Origin: Pseudarthrobacter oxydans
GTDB lineage: Bacteria; Actinomycetota; Actinomycetes; Actinomycetales; Micrococcaceae
DNA: 64,000 bases
NCBI RefSeq assembly: GCF_030812335.1
Contig: NZ_JAUSSN010000009.1
Location: 124,001 to 188,000 of the forward strand
Reading direction: 5' to 3'
The notes under the pieces were generated by a model. That model did no database searches. It had not been told where the DNA came from and saw only the letters and a list, made by a program, of their open reading frames with translations. Positions within the stretch are counted from its first letter, which is position 1. Each line of letters starts with the position of its first letter. Below are positions 43,243-52,746 of this stretch, piece by piece. Made by a program: the position numbers and the translations under genes.

Positions 43243-44283
43243 TTAAGCGCTGGTGGCATCTTGCACCTCGCCGACCAGTTCCTCAATGATGTCCTCGAGG
43301 AACAGCACGCCCGTTGTGGTGCCATGGGCGTCAAATACCCTGGCCACGTGGGCTCCCGTGCGGCGCATCACGGCCAGGGCGTCCTCAAGTTCGCTGCCGC
43401 TGAAGGCCGAGGCCAGCTTCCGTATCCGCTTGGCGGGTACCGCCTGGCTGAACGCGGCCGGCGTCGTGAGGTCCATAACGTCCTTGAGGTGCAGGTAGCC
43501 GGTGGGGGCGCCGTCGTCGTCCGTGAGGATGTAACGGGAGTAGCCGTGCGCCGCGACGGCCCGCTGGATGTCAGCCGGGGTGGCCGTCGAGGGCAGCAGC
43601 ACCATCGACTCGATCGGCACTTCCACGTCGGCGACCGTCTTGGCGGTGAACTCGAAGGCCGCGGTCAGGGTCCCGCTGGTGTCCGTCAGCACCCCGTCCC
43701 GGGTGGACTGCTCCACGATGTTCGCAACCTCGTCCAGGGTGTAGGCGCTGGTGGCCTCGTCCTTCGGCTCGACCTTGAAGAGCCGCAGGATCGAGTTGGC
43801 GATGCCGTTCAGGGTCCAGATCACCGGTTTGAAGACACGGGCCACAAGCACCAGCGGCGGGGCCAGGAGCAGCGCCGCCCGCGTCGGAACGGAGAAGGAG
43901 ATGTTCTTCGGGACCATCTCGCCGAACACCACGTGCAGGAAGGTCACCAGCAGCAGGGCGACGACGAACGCGACAATTCCGATCGTCTCGGCCGAGAGGG
44001 AGGTCAGGCCCAGGGGAATCTCCAGCAGGTGGTGGATCGCCGGCTCCGAGACGTTCAGGATGACCAGGGAACACACCGTGATGCCCAGCTGGCTGGTCGC
44101 CAGCATCAGCGTGGCGTGCTCCATCGCCCAGAGGGTGGTCTTGGCGGCCTTGCTTCCGGCCTCTGCCTTCGGCTCGATCTGCGAACGCCGGGCGGAGATG
44201 ACGGCGAATTCAGCACCGACAAAGAAGGCGTTGACAACCAGCAGGACGACGAGCCAGATGATGCCTGGCAGATATTCACTCAT
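43243..44283 (-). CDS. CNNM/CorC-type transporter (hemolysin family), downstream copy
   Basis: This 346-residue protein has an N-terminal CNNM membrane domain with NAFFVGAEFAVISARRSQIE and LGITVCSLVILNVSEPAI, and FGEMVPKNISFS, followed by a two-CBS pair (about 205-335: SRYILTDDDGAPTGYLHLKD and VLFLEDIIEELVGEVQD). Unlike its upstream neighbour it lacks the C-terminal CorC_HlyC domain. CNNM proteins export or exchange Mg2+/Co2+. Its start overlaps the end of the next gene by 8 bp, indicating an operon and possibly a heterodimer. Confidence 0.88.
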   Translation of the reverse strand: MSEYLPGIIWLVVLLVVNAFFVGAEFAVISARRSQIEPKAEAGSKAAKTTLWAMEHATLMLATSQLGITVCSLVILNVSEPAIHHLLEIPLGLTSLSAETIGIVAFVVALLLVTFLHVVFGEMVPKNISFSVPTRAALLLAPPLVLVARVFKPVIWTLNGIANSILRLFKVEPKDEATSAYTLDEVANIVEQSTRDGVLTDTSGTLTAAFEFTAKTVADVEVPIESMVLLPSTATPADIQRAVAAHGYSRYILTDDDGAPTGYLHLKDVMDLTTPAAFSQAVPAKRIRKLASAFSGSELEDALAVMRRTGAHVARVFDAHGTTTGVLFLEDIIEELVGEVQDATSA

Positions 44284-45637
44284 GGGTCAGCTCCCGCGTG
44301 AGATTGTCAATGATCCGGTCATGGGCGCTCTGCGGGGGTTCCATGGATTCGTCCGGGGTAAACCGCAGCCGCTCGACGTGCGTCCCCACCACGCGTTCCA
44401 CCCGGAGCGTCCCGCCGTGGATGGCCACCTCGTCACCGAGTTCAGGGATCCGGTCCAGCCGGTCAGTAACGAACCCGGCCATCGTGTCGTACTCCTCGCC
44501 GTCCGGGACGGCGATGCCGGTCCGGTCCAGGAGTTCATCCGGCCGGAGGGACGCATCGAAGGTCAGCGACCGGCCCGTGCGCACGACGCCGGTGCGGGCA
44601 CGGTCGTGCTCGTCTTCGAGTTCCCCGACGATTTCCTCCACCAGGTCCTCGAGCGTGACGATGCCGGCGGTGCCGCCGTGCTCGTCCGAGACGATCGCCA
44701 CCTGCAGGCCCTGCCGGCGCAGGAGACCCAGGAGGGTGTCGACGCCCATGGACTCGGGCACCCGCAGCGGCTCGATCATCACGTCCGATGCCGAAACTCC
44801 CGATCGGTCGTCCAGGGCCACCGCGAAGGCCTGTTTGACGTGCAGCACACCGATGACGTCGTCCCGGTCCCTGCCGATCACCGGGAAGCGCGAATAGCCG
44901 GTGGCGGTCGCCAGGCTGACGATCTGCTCGGCCGTGTCGTCGGATCCGATCGTCGCCATCCGCACCCGCGGGGTCATCACGTCGGCGGCGCTGTGGTCGG
45001 AGAACCGCAATGTCCGGTGCAGCAGGGCGGCGTGGTCCAGGTCGAGGACACCTTCCAGCGCGGAGCGGCGGACCAGGGAGCTCAATTCCTCGGCACTGCG
45101 TGCGCCGGAGAGCTCTTCTTTGGGTTCAATGCCGAACGACCTGATGATGGAATTGGCCGTGTTGTTGAAGAGGACAATGACGGGCTTAAAGACCGTGGTG
45201 AACAGCGTTTGGAACGGAACCACCACCTTTGCCGTGGCCAGCGGCAGCGCCAGGGCGAAGTTTTTGGGGACGAGTTCGCCGATCACCATGGAGAAAATCG
45301 TGGCCAGGAAGATGCCGATGACGGCCCCCAGGCCAGGAACAACAGCCTCGGGCACACCGGCGCCGCTCAACGGTCCGCTCAGCAGTTTGCTGATGGCCGG
45401 CTCGAAGGTGTACCCGGTCAGCAGGGTGGTCAACGTGATGCCGAGTTGCGCGCCGGAGAGGTGCGTCGACGTGATCTTCAGGGCCTTGATAGTCGGCGTC
45501 AGCCGTTTTTCACCGCGTGCCTGGCGGGATTCAAGGTCGTTGCGGTCCAGGTTGACCAGGGCGAATTCGGAGGCAACGAACATTCCCGTGCCGACTGTCA
45601 GGACGAGGCCGACGCCAATCATGATCCATTCATACAT
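44276..45637 (-). CDS. CNNM/CorC-type transporter (hemolysin family), full-length copy
   Basis: This 453-residue protein has an N-terminal CNNM membrane domain (ASEFALVNLDRNDLESRQA; AQLGITLTTLLTGY; MVIGELVPKNFAL), a CBS pair (about 215-335, with GTAGIVTLEDLVEEIVGELE) and a C-terminal CorC_HlyC domain (about 350-435, DASLRPDELLD...YDTMAGFVTDRLDRIPELGD). It probably moves divalent cations (Mg2+/Co2+) with Na+. It is the first gene of the unit, overlapping the shorter paralogue by 8 bp; the terC-like gene follows. Confidence 0.9.
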   Translation of the reverse strand: MYEWIMIGVGLVLTVGTGMFVASEFALVNLDRNDLESRQARGEKRLTPTIKALKITSTHLSGAQLGITLTTLLTGYTFEPAISKLLSGPLSGAGVPEAVVPGLGAVIGIFLATIFSMVIGELVPKNFALALPLATAKVVVPFQTLFTTVFKPVIVLFNNTANSIIRSFGIEPKEELSGARSAEELSSLVRRSALEGVLDLDHAALLHRTLRFSDHSAADVMTPRVRMATIGSDDTAEQIVSLATATGYSRFPVIGRDRDDVIGVLHVKQAFAVALDDRSGVSASDVMIEPLRVPESMGVDTLLGLLRRQGLQVAIVSDEHGGTAGIVTLEDLVEEIVGELEDEHDRARTGVVRTGRSLTFDASLRPDELLDRTGIAVPDGEEYDTMAGFVTDRLDRIPELGDEVAIHGGTLRVERVVGTHVERLRFTPDESMEPPQSAHDRIIDNLTRELTHE

Positions 45638-45990
45638 TCGGGCGCCCCTCTCCTGCGGTGGCCGGCAATCCGGTCAGGAAGTTGAGGGGCGAGGGCATAT
45701 GTGAGGGAGGGTCATCCATGGTGCAAGCCAGTCTATCCGCCCGGCGGTGTCGCCGCGGAGCTATCCGCTGCAGGCGAACCCTTGTCCGGCCGTCCTTCCC
45801 GGGCGGCGGCGGCCAGTGATTCGCACAGCATTTTCACAGGCAGGCGCTATTGAAGATACAGCGGAATCCACAAGAATGGTTGCAACTGATAGTGGAATCC
45901 GAGGTTCAAAGATGACCGCGGCCTGCCGAAGGTCAGTGGCGAGCGTCCCGACCACCCGAGCTGAAACCGTCTAATGAAGGGTTTCCAAGC
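45638..45990. other. 353-bp divergent promoter region
   Basis: This gap separates the leftward CNNM operon and the rightward peptidase gene. I saw no supported gene, long repeat or RNA motif. The base composition becomes more AT-rich at 45820-45930, consistent with promoters. Confidence 0.5.
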
Positions 45991-47094
45991 ATGTTGACTC
46001 TGCGCAAGCACGTACTTCCTTCCGTCCTGGCCGTTCTGCTGCTGTCGGCAACGGCCTGCACCTCGGAATCCGCGGCCGGCGCCCGGCCGGACTTCCTGCC
46101 CGAAGAGGTGACCAGCGGCCCCGGCAGCGGCGCGACATCCGCCGGCCCCGGCTCGGCTGCTCCACGTCTGGGCCCCGCGAGTGCGGTCGACGCGCGAACG
46201 GTCCTGGAGGAGTTCAAAGGCAGGGGCCTGGTGGAGCACCTGCAGGCGCTGCAACGTGTCGCTGATGATAATGACGGCAACCGCGCCTCGGGGACCTCCG
46301 GTTATGAGGACTCGGCGCGGTACGTGGAGGACCAGCTGCGCACGGCCGGGTACACCCCGGTCCGGCAGACGTTTACCCACCGGCCCGATGACGAGCGGGT
46401 GGAAACCTTTAACATTCTTGCCGACACGGAGGGGAGCGCCGAGAACACCATTGTGGTGGGCGCGCATCTGGATTCCGTGGAGGAGGGCCCGGGAATTAAC
46501 GACAATGCCAGCGGGGTCGCGGCGATGCTGGAGATCGCCCGGTGGATGAAGGACAGCGGGTTCAGCCCGGCGAACCGGGTCCGGTTTGCGTTCTGGGGCG
46601 CCGAGGAGGATGACCTCGATGGTTCGCGGCACTACGTTGACGAGCTGAGCGCGGCCGAAGTCCGCCGTACGGCGCTGTATCTGAATGTGGACATGGCAGC
46701 CTCGCCGAACGGCGTGAGGTCCTTTCACGACGGCGACGGATCGGATTTCGGGGAGGCCGGGCCGAAGGGCTCCCAGGAGATCGAGGAGGTCTTTTTCCGG
46801 TTCTTCGAAAGCAACTCGCTGCCGGCGGAAACAACGCCCTTTGTCGAGGGCGACTCCGATTACGAACCGTTCCTCAGCGCAGGCATTCCTGGCGGCGGGC
46901 TGTTCACCGGCGAGGTGAAGTCAAAGACCAAAGCCCAGGTGCAGGCCTACGGCGGCGTGGCCGGCAAGAAACTCGATCCCTGCTACCACAAGGCCTGCGA
47001 CACCATCAGCAACATCAACGCGGACCTGCTCAAGGAGATGTCCGCGGCCCTGGCCTACGCCACCGCCACCTACGCCATGGCCCCGCGGGGGTGA
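45991..47094 (+). CDS. Secreted lipoprotein, M28 family zinc aminopeptidase
   Basis: This 367-residue protein has a signal peptide and lipobox SATAC (Cys23), a Gly/Ser/Pro linker, and an M28 peptidase domain. Zinc-site signatures are GAHLDSVEEGPGINDNASG (His, Asp), WGAEEDDLDGS (Glu) and the final His in DPCYHKACD. It resembles Streptomyces aminopeptidase S and should trim peptides on the outer surface. It stands alone with a promoter in the preceding gap; phoD follows after 119 bp. Confidence 0.9.
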   Translation: MLTLRKHVLPSVLAVLLLSATACTSESAAGARPDFLPEEVTSGPGSGATSAGPGSAAPRLGPASAVDARTVLEEFKGRGLVEHLQALQRVADDNDGNRASGTSGYEDSARYVEDQLRTAGYTPVRQTFTHRPDDERVETFNILADTEGSAENTIVVGAHLDSVEEGPGINDNASGVAAMLEIARWMKDSGFSPANRVRFAFWGAEEDDLDGSRHYVDELSAAEVRRTALYLNVDMAASPNGVRSFHDGDGSDFGEAGPKGSQEIEEVFFRFFESNSLPAETTPFVEGDSDYEPFLSAGIPGGGLFTGEVKSKTKAQVQAYGGVAGKKLDPCYHKACDTISNINADLLKEMSAALAYATATYAMAPRG

Positions 47095-47213
47095 TTTCCG
47101 GATACCCGGGAACGGGTGCGGCCGGTCCTGCACGATCACGAAAAGCAGCCGCCCGCCGGATCACTTGCCGCCAAAGCATGGCCGCACCGGTGCCGAGCAG
47201 GTAGAACTGAGTC

Positions 47214-48890
47214 ATGACTACCTCACCCTTGGTGCTCGGCCCGATGATGCGGTACGTGGATGAGACCTCGGCGAGCATCTGGGTGGAGACCCGGACCGCT
47301 GCCCGGGTCACCCTTCGCGCGGGCGGCAGGGAGTGGGCAACCGCCACCTTCGCGGTGCACGGCCACCATTACGCCCTCGTGGAACTGGACGGCCTGGAGC
47401 CTGGCACAGTAACGCCGTACGCCCTCGACATCAACGGAAGCCAGGTCTGGCCCGATCCCGCATCGGAGTTTCCCCCGTCCATGATCGCGACGCTGCAGAC
47501 CGGCAAGCCGCTGCGGATGGCCTTCGGCTCGTGCCGGACCAGTGTGCCGCACGATGAATCCGGCAACCGGACCCACGGCGTCGACTCACTGCGCGCCTAC
47601 GCGCTTGAGATGGCTTCCGGCGGTGACCAGCCGTGGCCGGATCTCGTGGCTTTCCTCGGCGACCAGGTGTACGCCGACCTGACCAGCGACCAGATGCAGG
47701 AGTTCATCCGCGCCCGGCGGGACATCGATGAACCGCCCGGCGAGGAGCTCAAGGACTTTGAGGAATACGCCCACCTCTACAATCTGGCCTGGTCAGACCC
47801 CGCGAACAGGTGGCTGCTGTCCACGCTGCCCAGCGCCATGATTTTCGATGACCACGACATCCGCGACGACTGGAACACCTCCCTCAGCTGGAAAAAGGAG
47901 ATGGAGGCCACCTCCTGGTGGCATGGGCGGATCGTCGCGGGGCTGGCCTCGTACTGGGTCTATCAGCACCTGGGGAACCTGTCACCGCAGGAGCGGGCCG
48001 GGGACGCCGTCTGGCAGCGGATCGCCGGACACAGGGGCGAGGATGAGATCGACGTGAGCGCGGAGCTGGACAGTTTCGCGGACCGGGCCGATCAGGACCC
48101 GGGATCGTACCGGTGGAGCTACTACCGGGACTTCGGGGACACGCGGCTGGTTGTGGTGGACTCCCGAGCCGCCCGGGACCTGACGCCGGACGACCGCGCA
48201 CTGGTGGACAAAGCGGAAATGGCCTGGCTCGACGGACGGATGCGCGGCGGTTTCCGCCACCTGCTGGTGGCGACGTCGCTGCCTTTCCTGCTGCCGATGG
48301 GCCTGCACTACGTCGAATCCTGGAATGAGGCCATATCCCAGGGTGCGTGGGGGAAACCTGCCGCCCGTGCCGGCGAAAAGCTGCGCCAGGCGGTGGACCT
48401 GGAACACTGGGGCGCCTTCCAGAACAGCTTCCAGGAGGTGGCGGCCATGGTGACCGAGGTCGCCGACGGCACACGGGGCCCGGCCCCGGAGACCATCACT
48501 TTTCTCTCCGGTGACGTCCACTATTCCTACGTTTCGGAGGTGGAGCGGTCCTCGGGCAGCCGGATCGTGCAGGCCGTCTGCTCCCCCATCCGCAACCCGC
48601 TGCCCCGGCTGATGAGGTCCTTCGCGGCCGTTATGTCCTATGGGCTGGCCACGCCGGTGGGCGCCCTGGTGGCTCGCTCGGCAAAGGTCCCGGACCCGCC
48701 GTTTCGCTGGTCCGGCGTCAAGGGGCCTTGGTTCAACAACAACCTGGCCTGCCTGGAGGTGGCCCCGGAGGGGCTGAAACTGTGGTGGCAGACAGGCGTC
48801 GTGGACGGCGGTGACCAGCTGCATCCCCGGCTGAAACTCGTCTCCTCCGTCACGGTGGCTCCCCGCCAGGCCGGGAAGCCCGCCGGGTGA
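47214..48890 (+). CDS. PhoD-like alkaline phosphatase/phosphodiesterase
   Basis: This 558-residue protein has an N-terminal fibronectin-like domain (about 5-85) and a PhoD metallophosphatase core: FGSCRTSV, FLGDQVYAD (about 145), FDDHDIRDDWNT (about 212), and a C-terminal SGDVHYSYV (about 435). The missing Tat signal (start MTTSPLVLGPMMRYV) suggests a cytoplasmic enzyme, unlike classic secreted PhoD. The substrate may be a phosphodiester or pyrophosphate. Confidence 0.88.
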   Translation: MTTSPLVLGPMMRYVDETSASIWVETRTAARVTLRAGGREWATATFAVHGHHYALVELDGLEPGTVTPYALDINGSQVWPDPASEFPPSMIATLQTGKPLRMAFGSCRTSVPHDESGNRTHGVDSLRAYALEMASGGDQPWPDLVAFLGDQVYADLTSDQMQEFIRARRDIDEPPGEELKDFEEYAHLYNLAWSDPANRWLLSTLPSAMIFDDHDIRDDWNTSLSWKKEMEATSWWHGRIVAGLASYWVYQHLGNLSPQERAGDAVWQRIAGHRGEDEIDVSAELDSFADRADQDPGSYRWSYYRDFGDTRLVVVDSRAARDLTPDDRALVDKAEMAWLDGRMRGGFRHLLVATSLPFLLPMGLHYVESWNEAISQGAWGKPAARAGEKLRQAVDLEHWGAFQNSFQEVAAMVTEVADGTRGPAPETITFLSGDVHYSYVSEVERSSGSRIVQAVCSPIRNPLPRLMRSFAAVMSYGLATPVGALVARSAKVPDPPFRWSGVKGPWFNNNLACLEVAPEGLKLWWQTGVVDGGDQLHPRLKLVSSVTVAPRQAGKPAG

Positions 48891-48987
48891 GCTCCGACTC
48901 AGTACACCAGTTCGCGGAATAGCCGGACCCTTCGAAGACTTGTTCTCATTGGACGGCCACGGGGCCGCCGCCAGAAAAGGACTCTTC

Positions 48988-49254
48988 GTGCCGACTGCTT
49001 TTGTACCCTTCACGCTGCTCGCCACCGCACGGGAAGGCCACCAGCGCGCCTTCCAAACGGATATTGAGCGGCTGGCATCCGACCACCGTGCACCCCTGTC
49101 CACCGTCAAGTCCACGGCGACGATGGCGTGCCTGCGGGGCGCGATCGCGAAGAGCGAGCACACGGCGACCGAGGCGAGCCTCGCCAAGTTCCTGGCGGAC
49201 CGCCTGGTCACCAACGGCATCTATCTCGACATCACGGTGTCCCTGGAGCCTTAG
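48988..49254 (+). CDS. Hypothetical small protein
   Basis: This 88-residue protein starts at GTG 48988 behind AAAAGGA. It reads VPTAFVPFTLLATAREGHQR at the start, then a mixed helical segment. I do not recognise the family. A longer start (48940) is possible but lacks a ribosome site. It lies 97 bp after phoD and converges on the MFS gene of the CstR module. Confidence 0.5.
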   Translation: MPTAFVPFTLLATAREGHQRAFQTDIERLASDHRAPLSTVKSTATMACLRGAIAKSEHTATEASLAKFLADRLVTNGIYLDITVSLEP

Positions 49255-49361
49255 GCCCTGATGGACTGCGGTGGTGACGGTGCCGGACTGCAGGTGCCGG
49301 ACTGAACCCGGGCGGCCCGTCGACTGTTAGCCGCCGGCCATTTGGGAGGTTCGGCGCCGGC

Positions 49362-50651
49362 TCAGGCGCGGGCTGGGTGGTGGTCGGTGCCGCGCATCCG
49401 GACGGCCACAACGAGACCTGACAGGGCCGCGAGTCCCGCGACGACGCCGACGGCGGCCGGAATGCCGTAGGCGTCGGCGATGATGCCGGAGAGCAGCGCG
49501 CCGACAGCGAAGCCGCCGTCGCGCCAGAGCCGGTAGATGCCCACGGAGCGGGCCCGCCATTCCGGGTGCGCGACGTCGCCGATGGCGGCGAGCAGGGTGG
49601 GGTACACCATGGCCGTGCCGAGGCCGAGAAGGACGGCGGCGGCCAGCCAGATCCCGAAGTCCTGGCCGACGGCGATCATCGCCAGGGCGGCGGCCTGGAG
49701 GAGCATACCGCCCACGATCAGCCACTTCCGGCCGTATTTGTCCGACAGTGCCCCGGTGACGAGCTGCGCGGCACCCCAGACGGCGGGATAGACGGCGGCC
49801 AGGATGCCGATCTTTTCGATGGTCAGTCCGGCGGCGGCGAACAGGACGGGGAAGAGACCCCAGGCAAGGCCGTCGTTGAGGTTGTTGACCATGCCGGCCT
49901 GACTGACCGAGGACAGGGATTTGTCCCGGAAGCTGGTGAGGGTGAAAATTTCCCGGTTGCTCAGCTGTCCGTGGGCATTGGCGTGGGCGGAGGTATGGTT
50001 TGCCGCTTCAAGCTTCGCGTGGCCCCGGGTTTCCTTCACGGCGAAGACCGAGAGGCCAAGGCCCAGGGCGATGTAGGCGGCGCCGAGCAGGAACGGTCCG
50101 GGCCGCAGGCCGTAAGTGGCGGCGATGTAGCCGGTGGCCAGGGCGGTGCCGGCGACGCCGAGGTAGCCGGCCGCTTCGTTCAGGCCCATCGCGAAGCCGC
50201 GGCGTGCCGGGCCAACGAGGTCCATTTTCATCATGACGGTGGTGGACCAGGTGAGGCCCTGGCTGATGCCCAGGATCACGTTGGCCGCCACGATCCAGCC
50301 CCAGGAGGGTCCGAAGATCAGCATCAGCGGGACGGGCAGGGCGATGACCCAGCCGGCGACCAGGACGGGTTTGCGGCCGTAGCGGTCTGAGAGGGTGCCG
50401 GCGAAGTAGTTGGTGGCGGCCTTGGCGAGGCCGAAGGCGAGGATGTAGGTCAGCGCGGACGTGTAGAGGTCCAGGTGGAAGACCTGCCCGGCCAGCAGCG
50501 GAAGCACCGTGCGTTCCTGGCCCAGGGTGCCGCCGACGAGCGCGTTGACGGCGACGAGGAGCATGAACTGCGCCAGGTTCTGCCGCAGGCCCAGCGTTGG
50601 GCCGGGGCGGCGGCGCCGATGCTGCTGCGGGTGGGTGGTGCCGGAGTTCAT
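49362..50651 (-). CDS. MFS transporter of the persulfide module
   Basis: This 429-residue protein has 12 membrane segments and two MFS signature loops, GTLSDRYGRKPVLVAG after helix 2 and GALSDKYGRKWLIVGG after helix 8. No substrate can be read; in this place it probably exports a sulfur compound such as thiosulfate or sulfite, or takes one up. It is downstream of the CstB-like gene on the same strand, separated by a 14-bp-stem hairpin that may tune its expression. Confidence 0.85.
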   Translation of the reverse strand: MNSGTTHPQQHRRRRPGPTLGLRQNLAQFMLLVAVNALVGGTLGQERTVLPLLAGQVFHLDLYTSALTYILAFGLAKAATNYFAGTLSDRYGRKPVLVAGWVIALPVPLMLIFGPSWGWIVAANVILGISQGLTWSTTVMMKMDLVGPARRGFAMGLNEAAGYLGVAGTALATGYIAATYGLRPGPFLLGAAYIALGLGLSVFAVKETRGHAKLEAANHTSAHANAHGQLSNREIFTLTSFRDKSLSSVSQAGMVNNLNDGLAWGLFPVLFAAAGLTIEKIGILAAVYPAVWGAAQLVTGALSDKYGRKWLIVGGMLLQAAALAMIAVGQDFGIWLAAAVLLGLGTAMVYPTLLAAIGDVAHPEWRARSVGIYRLWRDGGFAVGALLSGIIADAYGIPAAVGVVAGLAALSGLVVAVRMRGTDHHPARA

Positions 50652-50677
50652 GGTGCTCCCTGTGGTGGGACGCGGTT

Positions 50678-50709
50678 CGGCGGCGGCCCTGGTGTCAGGG
50701 CCGCCGCCG
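50678..50709. terminator. Perfect 14-bp hairpin inside the CstB-MFS operon
   Basis: CGGCGGCGGCCCTG (50678-50691) pairs perfectly with 50696-50709 around a GTGT loop. Just beside it (50712-50745) lies a two-copy GTGCCGGTCGGTT direct repeat. With no T tract it may act as an attenuator or mRNA stabiliser between the two genes. Confidence 0.55.
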
Positions 50710-50759
50710 GGGGTGCCGGTCGGTTTAGGTGCCGGTCGGTTAGGCGCCGGTGGTGCGGG

Positions 50760-52175
50760 TCAGCTGGCGGGGACGGTTTCGCGTGCCTGTGCCTGCTGGT
50801 ATCCGGTCCAGGCGTTGTAGCTGCCGTCGAGTTCGACGACGTCGTAGCCGGCGCGGCGCAGCGCGCTGGCCGCGACGGAGTTCCGCACACCGCTTTGGCA
50901 GTAGGACACGATGGTGCCCTGGGCCGGGAGTTCCTCCAGGTGCCACATCACGCGGCCGCCGCTGAGCTGGTGGGAGCCCGGGATGTGCCCGGCGGTGTGC
51001 TCGGTGCGGTTGCGCACGTCCAGGATCATGCCGGCCTCGAAGCCCTCGAGCTCCTCCGGCGAGATCAGCTTCGGGATGCTGGTGGGCAGGCCGGTGATGC
51101 CGGTGACGTACCCGGCGACGTGGTCGATCCCGACCCGGACCAGGTGGTCCCACATGTCCTGCGCGGCGTCCCGGTCTTCGGCGAGGAGCACGAGCGGGTT
51201 CGGATCGGTCTCCGGGTTCACGACCCAGGCGCCGAAGCTGGCGACGGACTTGCCGGCCGGGACGTTCAGGGACCCGGTCACGGTGCCCCGGTGGACCTGG
51301 TCGTTGGGGCGGGTGTCAATGAACGTCAGCGTGTTGGCGGCCAGCCCCCGGGCGACGGCGTCGAGGTCCAGTTCCTGCAGCGGGGCACGTTCCCCCATGA
51401 CGGCCGGGCCCTCACGGTTCTCCCGCTTCATCCGCCCGAAGTAGGCGTGCGCGTCGGGCTGGCCGTCGAGGAGTTCATCGACGAAGCCCTGCTCGTCGTT
51501 GGCGGCCAGGTACGGGCCCCACCAGGCGTAGAGCCGTTCGTAGCCGACCGTGGAGGACGGGATCGCGCCCAGGGCCTTGCCGCAGGCGCTGCCGGCACCG
51601 TGGGCCGGGTGGACCTGGACGTAGTCCGGGAGGGTCAGGAACTTATCCCGCAGGCTCGCGAAGAGTTGCTTCGCACCGGCGAAGCGGGTGTCGATCCCGC
51701 CGGCGGCCTCGTCCAGCAGGTCCGGACGGCCCAGGTCCCCGGAGAAAACAAAGTCACCCGAGAGCAGGTACCCGGCTTTATCGCTGAACGCGCCGTCGGT
51801 GACCAGGAAGGACAGGTGTTCCGGGGTGTGCCCCGGGGTGTGGAGGGCCTGGATGCTGATGTTGCCCAGCGTGATCGTGTCGCCGTCGAAGAGCCGCTCA
51901 CCCTCGAACCCGTACTGCCAGTCCGGCCCGCCCTCGCCCGAGAGGTAAATCTTCGCCCCCGTCGCCGCGGCGAGTTCCCGGGTCCCGGAGAGGTAATCGG
52001 CGTGGATGTGGGTCTCGGTGACCGCAACGATCTTCATGCCGTTCTTCGCCGCCAGCGCCTGGTACACCGCGATATCACGCCGGCCGTCCACCACCACGGC
52101 TTCACCCTTGGCCTGGCAGCCGATCAGGTAGCTGGCCTGGGCAAGGTCCTCATCATAAATGCGTTCCAGAAGCAT
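50760..52175 (-). CDS. CstB-like persulfide dioxygenase-sulfurtransferase
   Basis: This 471-residue protein has the three-part CstB layout: an N-terminal metallo-beta-lactamase dioxygenase (about 1-255; Fe-site sequence THIHADYLSG at 55-64, HTPGHTPEH, SGDFVFSGDLGR), a middle rhodanese-like domain lacking the catalytic Cys, and a C-terminal rhodanese with Cys426 in SYCQSGVRNS. It oxidises persulfide (e.g. CoA or low-molecular-weight thiol persulfide) and passes sulfur to give thiosulfate. A CstR-type operator lies at 52233-52248 in its promoter. Confidence 0.92.
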   Translation of the reverse strand: MLLERIYDEDLAQASYLIGCQAKGEAVVVDGRRDIAVYQALAAKNGMKIVAVTETHIHADYLSGTRELAAATGAKIYLSGEGGPDWQYGFEGERLFDGDTITLGNISIQALHTPGHTPEHLSFLVTDGAFSDKAGYLLSGDFVFSGDLGRPDLLDEAAGGIDTRFAGAKQLFASLRDKFLTLPDYVQVHPAHGAGSACGKALGAIPSSTVGYERLYAWWGPYLAANDEQGFVDELLDGQPDAHAYFGRMKRENREGPAVMGERAPLQELDLDAVARGLAANTLTFIDTRPNDQVHRGTVTGSLNVPAGKSVASFGAWVVNPETDPNPLVLLAEDRDAAQDMWDHLVRVGIDHVAGYVTGITGLPTSIPKLISPEELEGFEAGMILDVRNRTEHTAGHIPGSHQLSGGRVMWHLEELPAQGTIVSYCQSGVRNSVAASALRRAGYDVVELDGSYNAWTGYQQAQARETVPAS

Positions 52176-52232
52176 GTGCTCTCCTTCGTAAAGAAATGGG
52201 GTGGTGTCCCCCGTCGACTACTAACAACAATA

Positions 52233-52248
52233 ATACCCCCCGGGGTAT
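52233..52248. promoter_or_regulatory. CstR operator in the cstB-like promoter
   Basis: ATACCCCCCGGGGTAT is a perfect 16-bp inverted repeat. On the minus strand it fills the 17-bp spacer between TTGCAA (-35) and TATTGT (-10), so a bound CstR would block RNA polymerase. It matches the operators before cstR itself. Confidence 0.8.
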
Positions 52249-52322
52249 CTTGCAAGGCGGGCGGGCGCCGGCGGTCCGGGCCCAGAACCTCCCGGGCGGC
52301 GCCCGGTCAGGCCCGCAACCGG

Positions 52323-52685
52323 TCAGCCCTGTGGCTGTGCTGCCTGGGCCCGCACGCTGGCCATGTCCAGCTTCTTGACGCCCTCGATGACCTGGTCGAG
52401 GCCGGCGGCGTTGAGCGCGCCCGGCTGCGAGAAGACCAGGGTCTTGTCGCGGAATGCCATCAGCGTGGGGATCGAGGTGATTCCCGCCGCGGCCGCCAGG
52501 GCCTGTTCGGCCTCGGTGTCCACCTTGGCGAAGACGACGTCCGGGTGCTTGGTTGAGGCCGCTTCATAGGTGGGGGCGAACCTGCGGCAGGGGCCGCACC
52601 AGCCGGCCCAGAAGTCGACAAAGACGATGTCGTTGGTTTCCAGCGTGTCGGGGAGGGTCTTTTCGGTGATGTCGATGGTTGCCAT
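52323..52685 (-). CDS. trxA: Thioredoxin
   Basis: This 120-residue thioredoxin has FWAGWCGPCRR with Cys30/Cys33 and the cis-Pro loop SIPTLMAF. It reduces disulfides and protein persulfides. It lies in the middle of the CstR module and has an adjacent rhodanese, so reduction of persulfidated sulfurtransferases is its likely job. Spacing to the upstream rhodanese is 61 bp; probably co-transcribed. Confidence 0.92.
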   Translation of the reverse strand: MATIDITEKTLPDTLETNDIVFVDFWAGWCGPCRRFAPTYEAASTKHPDVVFAKVDTEAEQALAAAAGITSIPTLMAFRDKTLVFSQPGALNAAGLDQVIEGVKKLDMASVRAQAAQPQG

Positions 52686-52746
52686 AACTAACTTCCATTC
52701 CTCTTAGGTCGTGGGGCGTGAGAGGGAACTGCAGTTCAGGGGCGGA

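Noticed and set aside
43261..45704. Long plus-strand frames across the two CNNM genes
   Set aside because: Composition is shadow-like and the minus strand encodes well-conserved CNNM/CBS proteins.
50475..52556. 693-codon plus-strand frame over the CstB-like gene
   Set aside because: Antisense to a protein with intact active-site motifs; no family features.
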